Shown here: positions 1-8,550 of the stretch, in pieces
Layout: every line of letters begins with the position of its first letter
How positions within the stretch are numbered: position 1 is the stretch's first letter
From: Flagellimonas algicola
GTDB taxonomy: Bacteria; Bacteroidota; Bacteroidia; Flavobacteriales; Flavobacteriaceae
DNA: 64,000 nt
Reading direction: 5' to 3'
Assembly: GCF_005937185.1 (NCBI RefSeq)
Contig: NZ_VCNI01000001.1
Location: forward strand, 62,001-126,000
Notes under the pieces: model-generated
Database searches by the model: none
The model's input: the letters and a program-made list of their open reading frames with translations, nothing else
What the model was told of the DNA's origin: nothing
Position numbers and translations under genes: made by a program

Positions 1-372
1 GTTGATGCAATAACGTTGTCCTGTGGTTTCCTGGGGTCCGTCGTTGAAGACATGTCCTAAATGGCTTCCGCAGTTGGCACAGACCGTTTCTGTTCTGATC
101 ATTCCATGTGTAGTATCCCGGATGTACTCGATGGCGCCTTCTACCGCTTGGTCAAAGGAGGGCCAACCACAACCGCTTTCAAACTTGTTCTCACTCTCAA
201 ACAATTTGGTGTTGCACGCTTTGCAGTGATAATCCCCATTTTCAAAATGTAAATTGTATTTCCCGGTAAATGGTCTTTCGGTGCCTTTTTGGCGAAGTAC
301 ATAATACTCTTCCGGGTAGAGTTCTTTTTTCCACTCTTCCTCCGACTTATTTAAAGTGAATTTGTTTTCCAT
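1..372 (-). CDS. msrB: Peptide-methionine (R)-S-oxide reductase MsrB, cytosolic, partial
   Basis: Reduces methionine-R-sulfoxide in proteins back to methionine. Read on the minus strand from the ATG at 372, the frame stays open to base 1, so 124 codons are present and the C-terminal end lies outside the window. The start [14 protein letters not shown] has no signal peptide, so the enzyme should be cytosolic. Two CxxC zinc pairs are visible (CKAC and CANC, the latter followed by [12 protein letters not shown]) together with the SGCGWPSF motif, and the last visible residues are RYCIN, which contain the catalytic cysteine of the family. A second MsrB with a lipoprotein signal follows immediately upstream on the same strand (487-978), so the two are tandem paralogues for two compartments. 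Confidence 0.93.
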   Translation of the reverse strand, partial: MENKFTLNKSEEEWKKELYPEEYYVLRQKGTERPFTGKYNLHFENGDYHCKACNTKLFESENKFESGCGWPSFDQAVEGAIEYIRDTTHGMIRTETVCANCGSHLGHVFNDGPQETTGQRYCIN

Positions 373-486
373 ATGACAATTTACAATTATCAATTAATAA
401 TGTACAAAGAGGGTGTTTGTCCTAAAGGACATAAATAGGAAACCGCTTTACTTTTGAGCGAATTCCACAGGATTTAAAATATGGAA

Positions 487-978
487 TTACTTGGAATCTG
501 GAATGAAATTAAGCGCCACCCCGTTGATACAATGTCTCTTGCCAGTTGTTCTTCTTGGGCCATCATCAAATACATGCCCTAAATGTCCACCGCAGGTTGC
601 ACAATGCTCCTCAGTGCGCTTATATCCTATTTTGTAATCCACATCATAGTCGACATTGCCTTCAATTTCCCGATCAAAACTTGGCCATCCGGTTCCTGAC
701 CTGTATTTGTGTTCACTTCGGAATAAAGGAGTAGCGCATCCGGCACAAATGTAGGTTCCCTTTTCCTTATTTTCCAACAACTCGCTGGTAAATGGACTTT
801 CGGTAGCGGCTTTGCGGAGCACGTAATATTCCATTTCCGTTAACTCCGCACGCCATTCTTCATCGGTCTTGGTGACCTTATAAACTTTTTCTTTTTCCTT
901 GGTTTTTGGCTCTTCCTGGGATACGCCCTTGCATCCTACAAGAACCAAAAACATCGCTAAAAACAACTTTTTTCCCAT
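487..978 (-). CDS. msrB: Peptide-methionine (R)-S-oxide reductase MsrB, lipoprotein form
   Basis: Same reaction as its neighbour but for exported proteins. The 163-residue product starts with a lipoprotein signal ending in LVGC (lipidated Cys about residue 16), then a charged linker, then a complete SelR domain. The zinc pairs CAGC and CATC, the GTGWPSF and GHLGHVFDDGP motifs, and RHCINGVALNF with the catalytic Cys are all present, and the protein ends normally at IPDSK. It should be anchored in the envelope and repair oxidised envelope proteins. Its electron donor is not visible nearby. The gene lies between the cytosolic msrB and a terminator at 1030-1060. Family assignment is secure; the location is inferred from the lipobox. 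Confidence 0.95.
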   Translation of the reverse strand: MGKKLFLAMFLVLVGCKGVSQEEPKTKEKEKVYKVTKTDEEWRAELTEMEYYVLRKAATESPFTSELLENKEKGTYICAGCATPLFRSEHKYRSGTGWPSFDREIEGNVDYDVDYKIGYKRTEEHCATCGGHLGHVFDDGPRRTTGKRHCINGVALNFIPDSK

Positions 979-1027
979 TTCTTTTTATAGGTAGACGTGT
1001 ATTTGTTAAAATCCTTTCAATCCTAAA

Positions 1028-1062
1028 ATAAAAAAGTCCCGCTGCAATCAACGGGACCTTAA
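1028..1062 (-). terminator. Rho-independent terminator after the collagen-like gene
   Basis: GTCCCG at 1036-1041 pairs with CGGGAC at 1052-1057. Read on the minus strand the stem is followed by a T run (TTTTTTAT). It sits 24 bases after the stop of the collagen-like lipoprotein gene and before msrB, so the two genes are probably separate transcripts. Confidence 0.8.
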
Positions 1063-1080
1063 GTTAGCATTTTTGAAAGA

Positions 1081-1668
1081 CTATTGTAGATCTATTTTCT
1101 TCACCCCATCTTCCTGGATTCCCAATGCAGACATCACATTGGAGAGTTTGGAAGTATCCATTTTAGAGGAATTGGCAAATACGCTGGGCACAAAAACAAT
1201 CCTAAAGGATTGATTATCGGTAAAACTGGTATCCAAGGCGGAAAGGTCAAAATTTCCGTCAATAAAAAGTTCTACATCCACAAAAGTGTGGGCCGCAACA
1301 TATTGAATGGTTCCTTCTGGAAGGAAAAAGCTCTGAGGGATTTGGCTCCAGGCATCTGCGGTACTATCATCGTCCAGATCAATGGTTCCATCAAACCTGT
1401 ATATTAAAACAGCATCCGATTCAAAGACCTCGAAATCCGTAACATCACTAAAAGTGATTATTATACTGTATATGTTTCCGGCTACATCATAGTTGAAGTT
1501 AACCCCGTCAACTTCAACAACTTGACCTTGGATTCCATCTTGACCGTCAAGCCCGTCAAGACCATCTCTTCCATCAAGTCCGTCAAATCCGGGAGGGCCT
1601 GCCGGGCCTTCACAGGCGGATATTAGTAGGATAAGAAATACTCCAAGTATTGTATTGAATTTTGTCAT
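1081..1668 (-). CDS. Collagen-like repeat lipoprotein (paralogue 1)
   Basis: The 195-residue product starts at MTKFNTILG. An ATG 27 bases upstream is in frame but would put extra residues before an otherwise normal lipoprotein signal. The lipobox is LISAC, followed directly by a collagen-type Gly-X-Y stretch (GPAGPPGFDGLDGRDGLDGL and on to about residue 50), then a C-terminal beta-rich domain of about 140 residues. That domain resembles the one in the gene at 44581-45186: both share a Leu/Val-rich strand pattern near the middle and FRxVxxP close to the end. It is probably a surface or periplasmic lipoprotein whose Gly-X-Y part may trimerise. Function unknown. The leader before the ATG is shared with the paralogue (see findings). 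Confidence 0.85.
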   Translation of the reverse strand: MTKFNTILGVFLILLISACEGPAGPPGFDGLDGRDGLDGLDGQDGIQGQVVEVDGVNFNYDVAGNIYSIIITFSDVTDFEVFESDAVLIYRFDGTIDLDDDSTADAWSQIPQSFFLPEGTIQYVAAHTFVDVELFIDGNFDLSALDTSFTDNQSFRIVFVPSVFANSSKMDTSKLSNVMSALGIQEDGVKKIDLQ

Positions 1669-1826
1669 GATTTTTGATTTTAGATTTGTGTTCATTTATC
1701 TTCTTGGGGGATGAAAATCAAAAAGCATTCCATTTTTTAAAATCTAGGCTATTTTGTGATGTGAAGGCCTTAAAATCGGATACTTTGCCAAAGATGTGTA
1801 ATATTGTAATTGCTAAACCACCACCT

Positions 1827-3722
1827 ATGTCCAAAGTAGTTGCCCATAGTTTTTTTACTGAGTTTGACATCAATCTTTTTAAATCGGGAAAACATTTCAG
1901 ACTTTATGATAAGTTGGGTTCCCACCTTACGGAAAAGGATGGAGCGACAGGCACCTATTTTGCGGTTTGGGCGCCCACGGCCCAATCGGTCTCCGTGATT
2001 GGGGATTTTAATTTTTGGGATGGAAAGGAGCACCAACTAAATGTGCGATGGGATGCAAGCGGTATTTGGGAGGGATTTATTCCTGATGTAAAGAAGGGCG
2101 ATAAGTATAAATATAAGATCCATTCCCATAATAACGATATTTGGACGGAGAAGGCAGATCCATTTGCCCGCTATTGCGAACAACCTCCAAATACTGCTTC
2201 TGTGGTATGGGAGGCTCCCTACACCTGGAAAGACAAAGCTTGGATGGAAACCCGGGAACAACACAATGCCCTGGATAAACCATACTCGGTTTATGAGGTG
2301 CATCTGGGTTCCTGGAAGAAAAAGAATGGTTGGGAGTTTTTGACCTACACCGAAATGGCAGATGAGCTGGTCAACTATGTCAGTGATATGGGTTTTACCC
2401 ATGTGGAGTTTATGCCGGTGATGGAATATCCGTTTGATCCCAGTTGGGGATATCAACTAACAGGATACTTTGCACCAACTTCTAGATTTGGTACTCCTGA
2501 AGAATTCAAAATACTGGTGGACAAGTTCCACGAGAAAGGCATCGGGGTGATTTTGGACTGGGTACCTTCCCATTTTCCTGAAGATGCCCATGGACTTGGA
2601 TTTTTTGACGGGTCGCACCTTTACGAACATCCAGACAGAAGACGAGGATATCATCCAGATTGGAAGAGTTTGATTTTTAATTATGGGAGAAATGAGGTTC
2701 GGGCATTTTTGATTAGTAATGCTGTGTTTTGGCTAGATCAATTTCATGTGGATGGACTTCGGGTGGATGCCGTGGCCTCTATGCTGTACTTGGATTATTC
2801 CAGGGAAGATGGGGAATGGGAACCCAATATGTATGGGAACAATGAAAATCTTGAGGCTATGTCATTTCTGCGTGAAATGAATACCGAAATCTACGCTAGT
2901 TTTAAAGGGATTCAGACCATTGCGGAAGAATCCACCGCCTTTAACGGGGTTTCCAAACCAGTAGATTTAGGCGGTTTGGGCTTCGGAATGAAATGGATGA
3001 TGGGATGGATGCACGACACTCTGGAATTTTTCAAAAAGGAACCCATCCATCGATCCTATGATCTAAATAAGATCACTTTTAGCATGACCTATGCCTTTAC
3101 AGAGAATTTTATGCTGCCTTTTTCCCATGATGAGGTAGTATACGGGAAAAATTCACTGCTCTACCGCATGCCGGGCGATGAATGGCAACGCTTTGCCAAT
3201 TTGAGACTATTATATGGTTATATGTTCACACACCCAGGTGGCAATCTCTTGTTTATGGGAGCGGAGTTTGGACAATCTTCGGAATGGAATTTCCAAGAAA
3301 GCTTGGATTGGCACTTGACCCAATATGATTACCATTCGGGAATTCAAGAAGTTATCAAAGACTTGAACAAATTGTACAGAAACAATCCAGCACTGTACGA
3401 AAAGCAGTTCAGTCCGGATGGTTTTGAATGGATAGAGCACAACGACCAGGAAAACACCGTATTGACCTATATCAGAAAGGGCAAAGAACCCAAGGATGAC
3501 CTAATCATAGCTTGTAATTTTACGCCTGTTCCTCGGGAAAATTACCGGGTTGGGGTTCCTAAAACTAGCCAGCTGAAGCTTATTTTTAACAGCGACGACA
3601 CCAAATATTCTGGTAGTGGAGTGGCCAAGAAAACGCTAAAACCCACCGCCAAGGAATGGAATGGGCGTAAACAATCGGTAACTATTACATTACCACCTCT
3701 TGGAGTGCTTATTTACAAATAG
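1827..3722 (+). CDS. glgB: 1,4-alpha-glucan branching enzyme GlgB
   Basis: Makes alpha-1,6 branches in glycogen. The 631-residue product begins at MSKVVAHSFFTEFD, which matches the usual start and length of Bacteroidota GlgB; an open frame extends 51 codons further upstream but looks non-coding. An N-terminal CBM48 domain (about residues 30-115) is followed by a GH13 barrel. Visible active-site motifs are DGLRVDAV (nucleophile Asp near 314), IAEEST (acid/base Glu near 367) and SHDEVVYGK (Asp near 435), then the C-terminal beta domain. It is followed about 100 bases later by a GH31 alpha-glucosidase, suggesting a glycogen or maltodextrin pair. The rest of the glg genes are not in the window. 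Confidence 0.96.
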   Translation: MSKVVAHSFFTEFDINLFKSGKHFRLYDKLGSHLTEKDGATGTYFAVWAPTAQSVSVIGDFNFWDGKEHQLNVRWDASGIWEGFIPDVKKGDKYKYKIHSHNNDIWTEKADPFARYCEQPPNTASVVWEAPYTWKDKAWMETREQHNALDKPYSVYEVHLGSWKKKNGWEFLTYTEMADELVNYVSDMGFTHVEFMPVMEYPFDPSWGYQLTGYFAPTSRFGTPEEFKILVDKFHEKGIGVILDWVPSHFPEDAHGLGFFDGSHLYEHPDRRRGYHPDWKSLIFNYGRNEVRAFLISNAVFWLDQFHVDGLRVDAVASMLYLDYSREDGEWEPNMYGNNENLEAMSFLREMNTEIYASFKGIQTIAEESTAFNGVSKPVDLGGLGFGMKWMMGWMHDTLEFFKKEPIHRSYDLNKITFSMTYAFTENFMLPFSHDEVVYGKNSLLYRMPGDEWQRFANLRLLYGYMFTHPGGNLLFMGAEFGQSSEWNFQESLDWHLTQYDYHSGIQEVIKDLNKLYRNNPALYEKQFSPDGFEWIEHNDQENTVLTYIRKGKEPKDDLIIACNFTPVPRENYRVGVPKTSQLKLIFNSDDTKYSGSGVAKKTLKPTAKEWNGRKQSVTITLPPLGVLIYK

Positions 3723-3798
3723 ATACGAGACGCAAACGTTGTAGTTCACCGGTGTTCAAAACATCTTTTTAATTTCTCGCCCTAAAGTCTTTCTTTTG

Positions 3799-3814
3799 TG
3801 GGTTACATAACCCA
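3799..3814. promoter_or_regulatory. Short perfect inverted repeat before the GH31 gene
   Basis: TGGGTT-ACAT-AACCCA is a perfect 6-bp inverted repeat with a 4-base loop. It ends six bases before the ATG at 3821. It could be an operator or a small RNA hairpin at the start of translation; the sequence alone does not decide. Confidence 0.4.
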
Positions 3815-3820
3815 ACATTG

Positions 3821-6220
3821 ATGATTACCAACACCGAAATAGAAAAAAGGGGAAATCAATTTCCCAACCATATAGTTGATTTTAAGCAGGAGAACGATAA
3901 GCTTTTTTTCACCACCCACAATGGGGTTATCCTAGAGTTGACCATTTTACGGGATAGTGCCATTCGTTTCAGATTTGCCACGGAACATGTTTTTGAACCC
4001 GACTTTTCATACGCCCTTAGTGACGATGTGAATTTGGGATACAATGAATTAGAGGTAAAAGAGGAAATTCCGGAGTATGTGATTACCACTTCCAAAGTGA
4101 AGGTTTATGTCCGCAAGGCGGATTTAAAGATTCAAATTGAGGATTTGGAAGGAACCGTGATTTTGGAGGATGAGCTTGGATTCCATTGGGAGGAGAATTA
4201 TGATTACGGGGGAAACATTGTTAAAATGGGCAAGGTGAGCCATTCTGGGGAAAGTTACTACGGAATGGGCGACAAGGCTTCACATACCAATTTAAAAGGA
4301 AAACGGGTAAACAATTGGGTCACGGATTCCTATGCCTATGGAAAAGATCAAGAGCCTTTGTACAAGTCCATTCCCTTTTATGTGGGACTAAAAGAAAGTA
4401 TTGCTTACGGTATATTCTTTGATAATTCCTTCAGCACTTATTTTGATTTTGCCCATGAAAAGCGGAATGTAACCAGTTTTTGGGCCGATGGGGGAGAGAT
4501 GAACTACTATTTCTTCTACGGACCCAAAATGAGCCAGGTGGTAGAGGCCTACACGGATTTAACCGGGGTACCGGAACTTCCACCGCTATGGGCGCTAGGA
4601 TTTCATCAGTCCAAATGGAGTTATTTCCCAGAGAAAAAGGTGAAAAACATAGCTTCTACCTTCCGAAAAATGAAGATTCCCTGTGATGCCATTTATTTGG
4701 ATATCGATTATATGGAGGGATTCCGTTGCTTTACTTGGGACAATAAGCGTTTTCCCAACCCCAAAAAAATGATTGAGGAATTGGAAGAGGATGGTTTTAA
4801 GACCATTACCATGATTGATCCAGGAATCAAGATTGACCCGGATTATTGGGTATACCAACAAGCTATGGACAATGGCTTTTTCTGTAGAAGGGCAGATGGC
4901 CCCCATTTTAAGGGCAAAGTTTGGCCTGGGGAGTGCAAATTTCCAGATTTCACCGATCCAGAAGTAAGGGACTGGTGGGCTGGACTCTATAAAGAAATGA
5001 TTGCTGATTTGGGGGTTCACGGGGTTTGGAATGATATGAATGAACCTGCTGTTATGGAAGTTCCTACTAAAACGGCCAATTTGGACGTTCGACATGATTA
5101 TGACGGCCATCCTTGTAGCCATCGGAAGGCCCACAATGTGTACGGAATGCAAATGGTGCGTGCTACTTATAATGGGGTCAAAAAGTTTATGTTTCCAAAG
5201 AGACCATTTGTATTAACAAGGGCTGCCTATGCAGGAACCCAGAGATATTGTGCCACTTGGACTGGGGATAACGTAGCTACCTGGGAGCATTTATGGATTG
5301 CCAATGTACAGATGCAACGCATGTGTATGAGCGGATATTCCTTTGTTGGCTCAGATATTGGAGGCTTCGCTGAGCAACCTAATGGGGAACTTTTTGCTCG
5401 ATGGATACAGTTGGCTGTGTTCCATCCGTTCTGTCGTGTACACTCCAGTGGAGACCACGGAGATCAGGAACCTTGGTCGTTTGGTGATGAGATTACAGAC
5501 ATTACAAGAAATTACATAGAGTTACGCTATCAACTTTTGCCGTATCTGTATACAATGTTCTATAAGTACATCAAAAGTGGTATGCCCATGCTGCAATCTT
5601 TGGTGTTTTATGATCAGGAAGATACCCAAACCCATTTTAGGACAGATGAGTTTCTTTTTGGGGAACAGATATTGGTTTGTCCGGTTCAAGAACCCAATGC
5701 CCAAGGTAGGCGAATGTACGTTCCCCGAGGGAAATGGTATAATTATTGGACTGAAGAAGTTGTGGAAGGCGGCGTTGAAAAATGGGTCGCCGCAGATATT
5801 CAGAAAATCCCAATGTTTATCAAGGAAGGCTCCATGATTCCAAAGTATCCAGTGCAGCAATATGTTGGGGAAAAGGAAATAACGGAGTTGGCCATTGATG
5901 TGTATTTCAAGGAAGGAATTGAAATTTCCGAGGTATATGAGGACCAACAAGACGGGTACGACTATAAGAAAGGAAGATACAGCCTAAGACGATTTAGGTT
6001 ACGAGGCAAGGAAAACGAATTGATCATCCAACAGTTCAAAGACGGAAATTTCATTACTCCTTATGAGAGGATCAAACTCACTTTTCACGGGCTCCCCTTT
6101 CAAATTGGAGTTGTGGAATTGGATAATGAACAGGTAGATCCCAAGGACATTAAACTGAATGGAAACAATAGTATTGAGGTCAGTAAGGATTTTACGGAAC
6201 TGCATCTGGTTGGAAAATAA
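3821..6220 (+). CDS. Glycoside hydrolase family 31 alpha-glucosidase
   Basis: Hydrolyses alpha-glucosidic bonds at the non-reducing end of oligosaccharides. The ATG at 3821 is preferred over the TTG directly before it; the product has 799 residues. There is no signal peptide, so it should be cytosolic. After an N-terminal beta domain comes the GH31 barrel with LDIDYMEGF, VWNDMNEPAV (nucleophile Asp near 405), TGDNVATWEHL and GSDIGGF, then the C-terminal beta domains. Placed just after glgB, it probably degrades maltodextrin or glycogen-derived chains. Exact substrate (maltose-type versus other alpha-glucosides) cannot be read from the sequence. Confidence 0.94.
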   Translation: MITNTEIEKRGNQFPNHIVDFKQENDKLFFTTHNGVILELTILRDSAIRFRFATEHVFEPDFSYALSDDVNLGYNELEVKEEIPEYVITTSKVKVYVRKADLKIQIEDLEGTVILEDELGFHWEENYDYGGNIVKMGKVSHSGESYYGMGDKASHTNLKGKRVNNWVTDSYAYGKDQEPLYKSIPFYVGLKESIAYGIFFDNSFSTYFDFAHEKRNVTSFWADGGEMNYYFFYGPKMSQVVEAYTDLTGVPELPPLWALGFHQSKWSYFPEKKVKNIASTFRKMKIPCDAIYLDIDYMEGFRCFTWDNKRFPNPKKMIEELEEDGFKTITMIDPGIKIDPDYWVYQQAMDNGFFCRRADGPHFKGKVWPGECKFPDFTDPEVRDWWAGLYKEMIADLGVHGVWNDMNEPAVMEVPTKTANLDVRHDYDGHPCSHRKAHNVYGMQMVRATYNGVKKFMFPKRPFVLTRAAYAGTQRYCATWTGDNVATWEHLWIANVQMQRMCMSGYSFVGSDIGGFAEQPNGELFARWIQLAVFHPFCRVHSSGDHGDQEPWSFGDEITDITRNYIELRYQLLPYLYTMFYKYIKSGMPMLQSLVFYDQEDTQTHFRTDEFLFGEQILVCPVQEPNAQGRRMYVPRGKWYNYWTEEVVEGGVEKWVAADIQKIPMFIKEGSMIPKYPVQQYVGEKEITELAIDVYFKEGIEISEVYEDQQDGYDYKKGRYSLRRFRLRGKENELIIQQFKDGNFITPYERIKLTFHGLPFQIGVVELDNEQVDPKDIKLNGNNSIEVSKDFTELHLVGK

Positions 6221-6259
6221 TTTTTTGTAATTTTCCTTTACTAAACACTATTAACACAT

Positions 6260-7069
6260 ATGAAAAAATTTATTCTAACCGTAGCGGTTTTTGTGGCTAT
6301 TACGGCCTGTAAGGTGAATCCGTTCACAGGGAAAAGTACGCTCAATTTTTACCCTAATAGCCAGATTTTCCCCATGGCATTTGCTCAGTATGATCAATTC
6401 CTGAATGAAAACAAGGTAATAACTGGCACTTCTGATGCCCAAATGATTACCAAGGTGGGACAGCGGATATCCACTGCCGCAGAACGATGGTTGGATGCCA
6501 ACGGGTATCCTGGTTATTTGAAAGACTATAAATGGGAGTATAATTTGGTCAACGATGAAACAGTAAATGCTTGGTGTATGCCAGGAGGTAAGATCGTTTT
6601 CTATACCGGTATATTGCCCATAACACAGACAGAAACCGGAGTTGCAGTGGTTATGGGACACGAAGTGGCCCATGCTTTGGCCGATCATGGTGCACAACGT
6701 ATGAGTGCCGGAATGTTGCAACAAATAGGAGCTGTGGCAGGTAACGTTGCCATCAAAGATCCTGAGAAACGAAATACGTTCAATCAAGCTTATGGATTGG
6801 GTTCTACGGTGGGGGTAATGTTACCATTTAGTAGAGGTCATGAAACTGAAGCAGATAGAATCGGCCTTCAAATTATGGCCATTGCAGGGTATAATCCTGA
6901 TGAGGCGGCTGAATTGTGGAAGAGAATGAAGGCCAAGGCCGGAGGTCAGGCTCCACCTGAGTTTTTGAGCACGCACCCGTCCAACGATACAAGAATCAAC
7001 AACCTTACGGTTTGGGCGCCGGCTGCAAAGCAGGAAGCCGCCAAGTATGGGGTAACAACATTTAAATAA
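6260..7069 (+). CDS. M48-family metallopeptidase lipoprotein
   Basis: A zinc peptidase of the Oma1/BepA-like M48 family, 269 residues. The signal ends in the lipobox ITAC (Cys17), so it is anchored in the envelope. The zinc motif HEVAHALADHG (His134, Glu135, His138) and the downstream HETEADRIGL Glu ligand are both intact, and STHPSNDTRINNL near the C-terminus is the conserved late His/Asp-Arg motif of the family. Members act in quality control of outer-membrane proteins. It stands alone between a GH31 gene and a transporter. Confidence 0.92.
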   Translation: MKKFILTVAVFVAITACKVNPFTGKSTLNFYPNSQIFPMAFAQYDQFLNENKVITGTSDAQMITKVGQRISTAAERWLDANGYPGYLKDYKWEYNLVNDETVNAWCMPGGKIVFYTGILPITQTETGVAVVMGHEVAHALADHGAQRMSAGMLQQIGAVAGNVAIKDPEKRNTFNQAYGLGSTVGVMLPFSRGHETEADRIGLQIMAIAGYNPDEAAELWKRMKAKAGGQAPPEFLSTHPSNDTRINNLTVWAPAAKQEAAKYGVTTFK

Positions 7070-7090
7070 CCAATTGATAAACCAACATTT

Positions 7091-7150
7091 AATGTCATTT
7101 ATAGTGCAAAGAAGATGTAAAAGTCTTCATCTGCTGCTGTAAATGACATT
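7091..7150. repeat. Long two-tier inverted repeat between M48 protease and MFS gene
   Basis: AATGTCATTTA at 7091-7101 is perfectly inverted as TAAATGACATT at 7140-7150. Inside lies a second stem, GAAGA (7111-7115) with TCTTC (7124-7128). The outer arms are separated by 38 bases. It fills most of the 96-base gap; with a T-rich stretch after the right arm it could end transcription of the protease gene, or it could be a cis-regulatory RNA or operator for the transporter. Confidence 0.55.
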
Positions 7151-7165
7151 TTTATTTTAAAAGGT

Positions 7166-8497
7166 ATGGCACGAGCATTGGCACTTAAAGGAAGCAAGAA
7201 ATTGTTGAACGCTTGGGCCTTCTACGACTGGGCAAATTCGGTGTATAGCCTGGTTATTTCCTCGGCCATATTCCCTATTTTTTACGGGGCCTTGTTTAGG
7301 GTGGCGGAGATAGAAAAAGTGACCATTTTTGGTGGTGAAATAGCCCGGGCTCCCTTAATTAGCTACGTTACTTCACTTGCTTTTGTGTTTATTGCCATAG
7401 TGACTCCCTTGGTTTCTGGTATTGCCGATTATATGGGGAACAAGCGAATATTCCTTAAGTTTTTCTGTTATTTGGGGGCTGCTTCCTGTATAGGGTTGTA
7501 CTGGTTTTCCCTTGAGAATATCTATTTCGGTTTGGTCTGCTATTTCTTTGGATTGGTTGGTTTTTGGGTAAGCTTTGCTATAAACAATTCCTACTTGCCC
7601 GATATAGCGTTTCCAGAGCAACAAGACGGCGTAAGTGCCAAAGGTTTTTCCCTTGGCTATGTGGGAAGTGTGATTCTACTCGTTTTTAATTTGGCCATGG
7701 TGATGCAGCCTGCTGTTTTTGGGATTACAGATAGTGGAGGCGAAGTGGCCGAAATCAAGGCCATGAAGTACTCCTTTATTTCAGTAGGTATTTGGTGGAT
7801 TTTGTTTAGTCAGTATACTTTTTACCACTTACCTAAGGGATACAAACGAGAAGGGGAAAGAACCAATATAGTTCTCAATGGTTTTAGGGAGTTGAAGAGC
7901 GTTTGGAAACAATTGGGTGGCGAAACCCGATTGAAACGCTATCTGGGTGCTTTTTTCGTCTATAGCATGGCCGTACAGACCATTATGCTGATTGCCACTT
8001 ATTTTGGTGAAGAAGAAATTGCTTGGGGAACGGATACGGAGCGAACCACCGGATTGATCATAAGTATTCTGGTGATTCAAATTGTGGCCATTGCCGGTGC
8101 TACGTTTACGGCCTATGCATCTAAGCTGTATGGGAATGTGAGAACCCTGATCGTAATCAACATTATTTGGATACTACTTTGTGTGTATGCCTATTTTCTG
8201 CAAACACCCATGGATTTTTACATAGCCGCTGGGCTAGTGGGGATTGTAATGGGAGGAATCCAGGCATTGTCAAGATCTACGTATTCCAAGTTTCTACCTG
8301 AAACCACAGATACTACATCTTTCTTTAGTTTTTATGATGTGGCTGAGAAAATAGGAATCGTTATTGGTACCTTTTTGTATGGCGCTGTGGCTCAACTTAC
8401 TGGAAGTATGAGGAACAGTACCATCTTTTTGGGGCTTTTCTTTTTAATCGGGGTATTCTTATTGCTTAGGGTGAATAAGGTAAAGAAAAGACAATAA
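7166..8497 (+). CDS. MFS transporter of the UMF1 family
   Basis: A 443-residue integral membrane protein with about twelve hydrophobic segments. The start AWAFYDWANSVYSLVI is the hallmark of the UMF1 (Atg22-related) family of the major facilitator superfamily, and GGIQALSRSTYSKFLP in the C-terminal half is the family signature in the TM10-11 region. Substrates of bacterial UMF1 proteins are not established; yeast Atg22 exports amino acids from the vacuole. The gene has no partner on the same strand and ends at a bidirectional terminator. Confidence 0.9.
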   Translation: MARALALKGSKKLLNAWAFYDWANSVYSLVISSAIFPIFYGALFRVAEIEKVTIFGGEIARAPLISYVTSLAFVFIAIVTPLVSGIADYMGNKRIFLKFFCYLGAASCIGLYWFSLENIYFGLVCYFFGLVGFWVSFAINNSYLPDIAFPEQQDGVSAKGFSLGYVGSVILLVFNLAMVMQPAVFGITDSGGEVAEIKAMKYSFISVGIWWILFSQYTFYHLPKGYKREGERTNIVLNGFRELKSVWKQLGGETRLKRYLGAFFVYSMAVQTIMLIATYFGEEEIAWGTDTERTTGLIISILVIQIVAIAGATFTAYASKLYGNVRTLIVINIIWILLCVYAYFLQTPMDFYIAAGLVGIVMGGIQALSRSTYSKFLPETTDTTSFFSFYDVAEKIGIVIGTFLYGAVAQLTGSMRNSTIFLGLFFLIGVFLLLRVNKVKKRQ

Positions 8498-8498
8498 A

Positions 8499-8530
8499 AA
8501 AACCGGACATCGGCCCGGTTTTAAGTTTTT
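8499..8530. terminator. Bidirectional terminator between converging genes
   Basis: AAAACCGG (8499-8506) pairs with CCGGTTTT (8515-8522), with A and T runs on both flanks. It lies between the MFS gene (plus) and the head-GIN protein gene (minus) and can serve both. Confidence 0.85.
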
Positions 8531-8550
8531 TGATTGGTAATAAACTCCTA

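Noticed and set aside
1674..1826. Upstream extension of the glgB frame to 1674.
   Set aside because: The extra 51 residues do not resemble any GlgB and include codons over the spacer. GlgB relatives start at the position of 1827.
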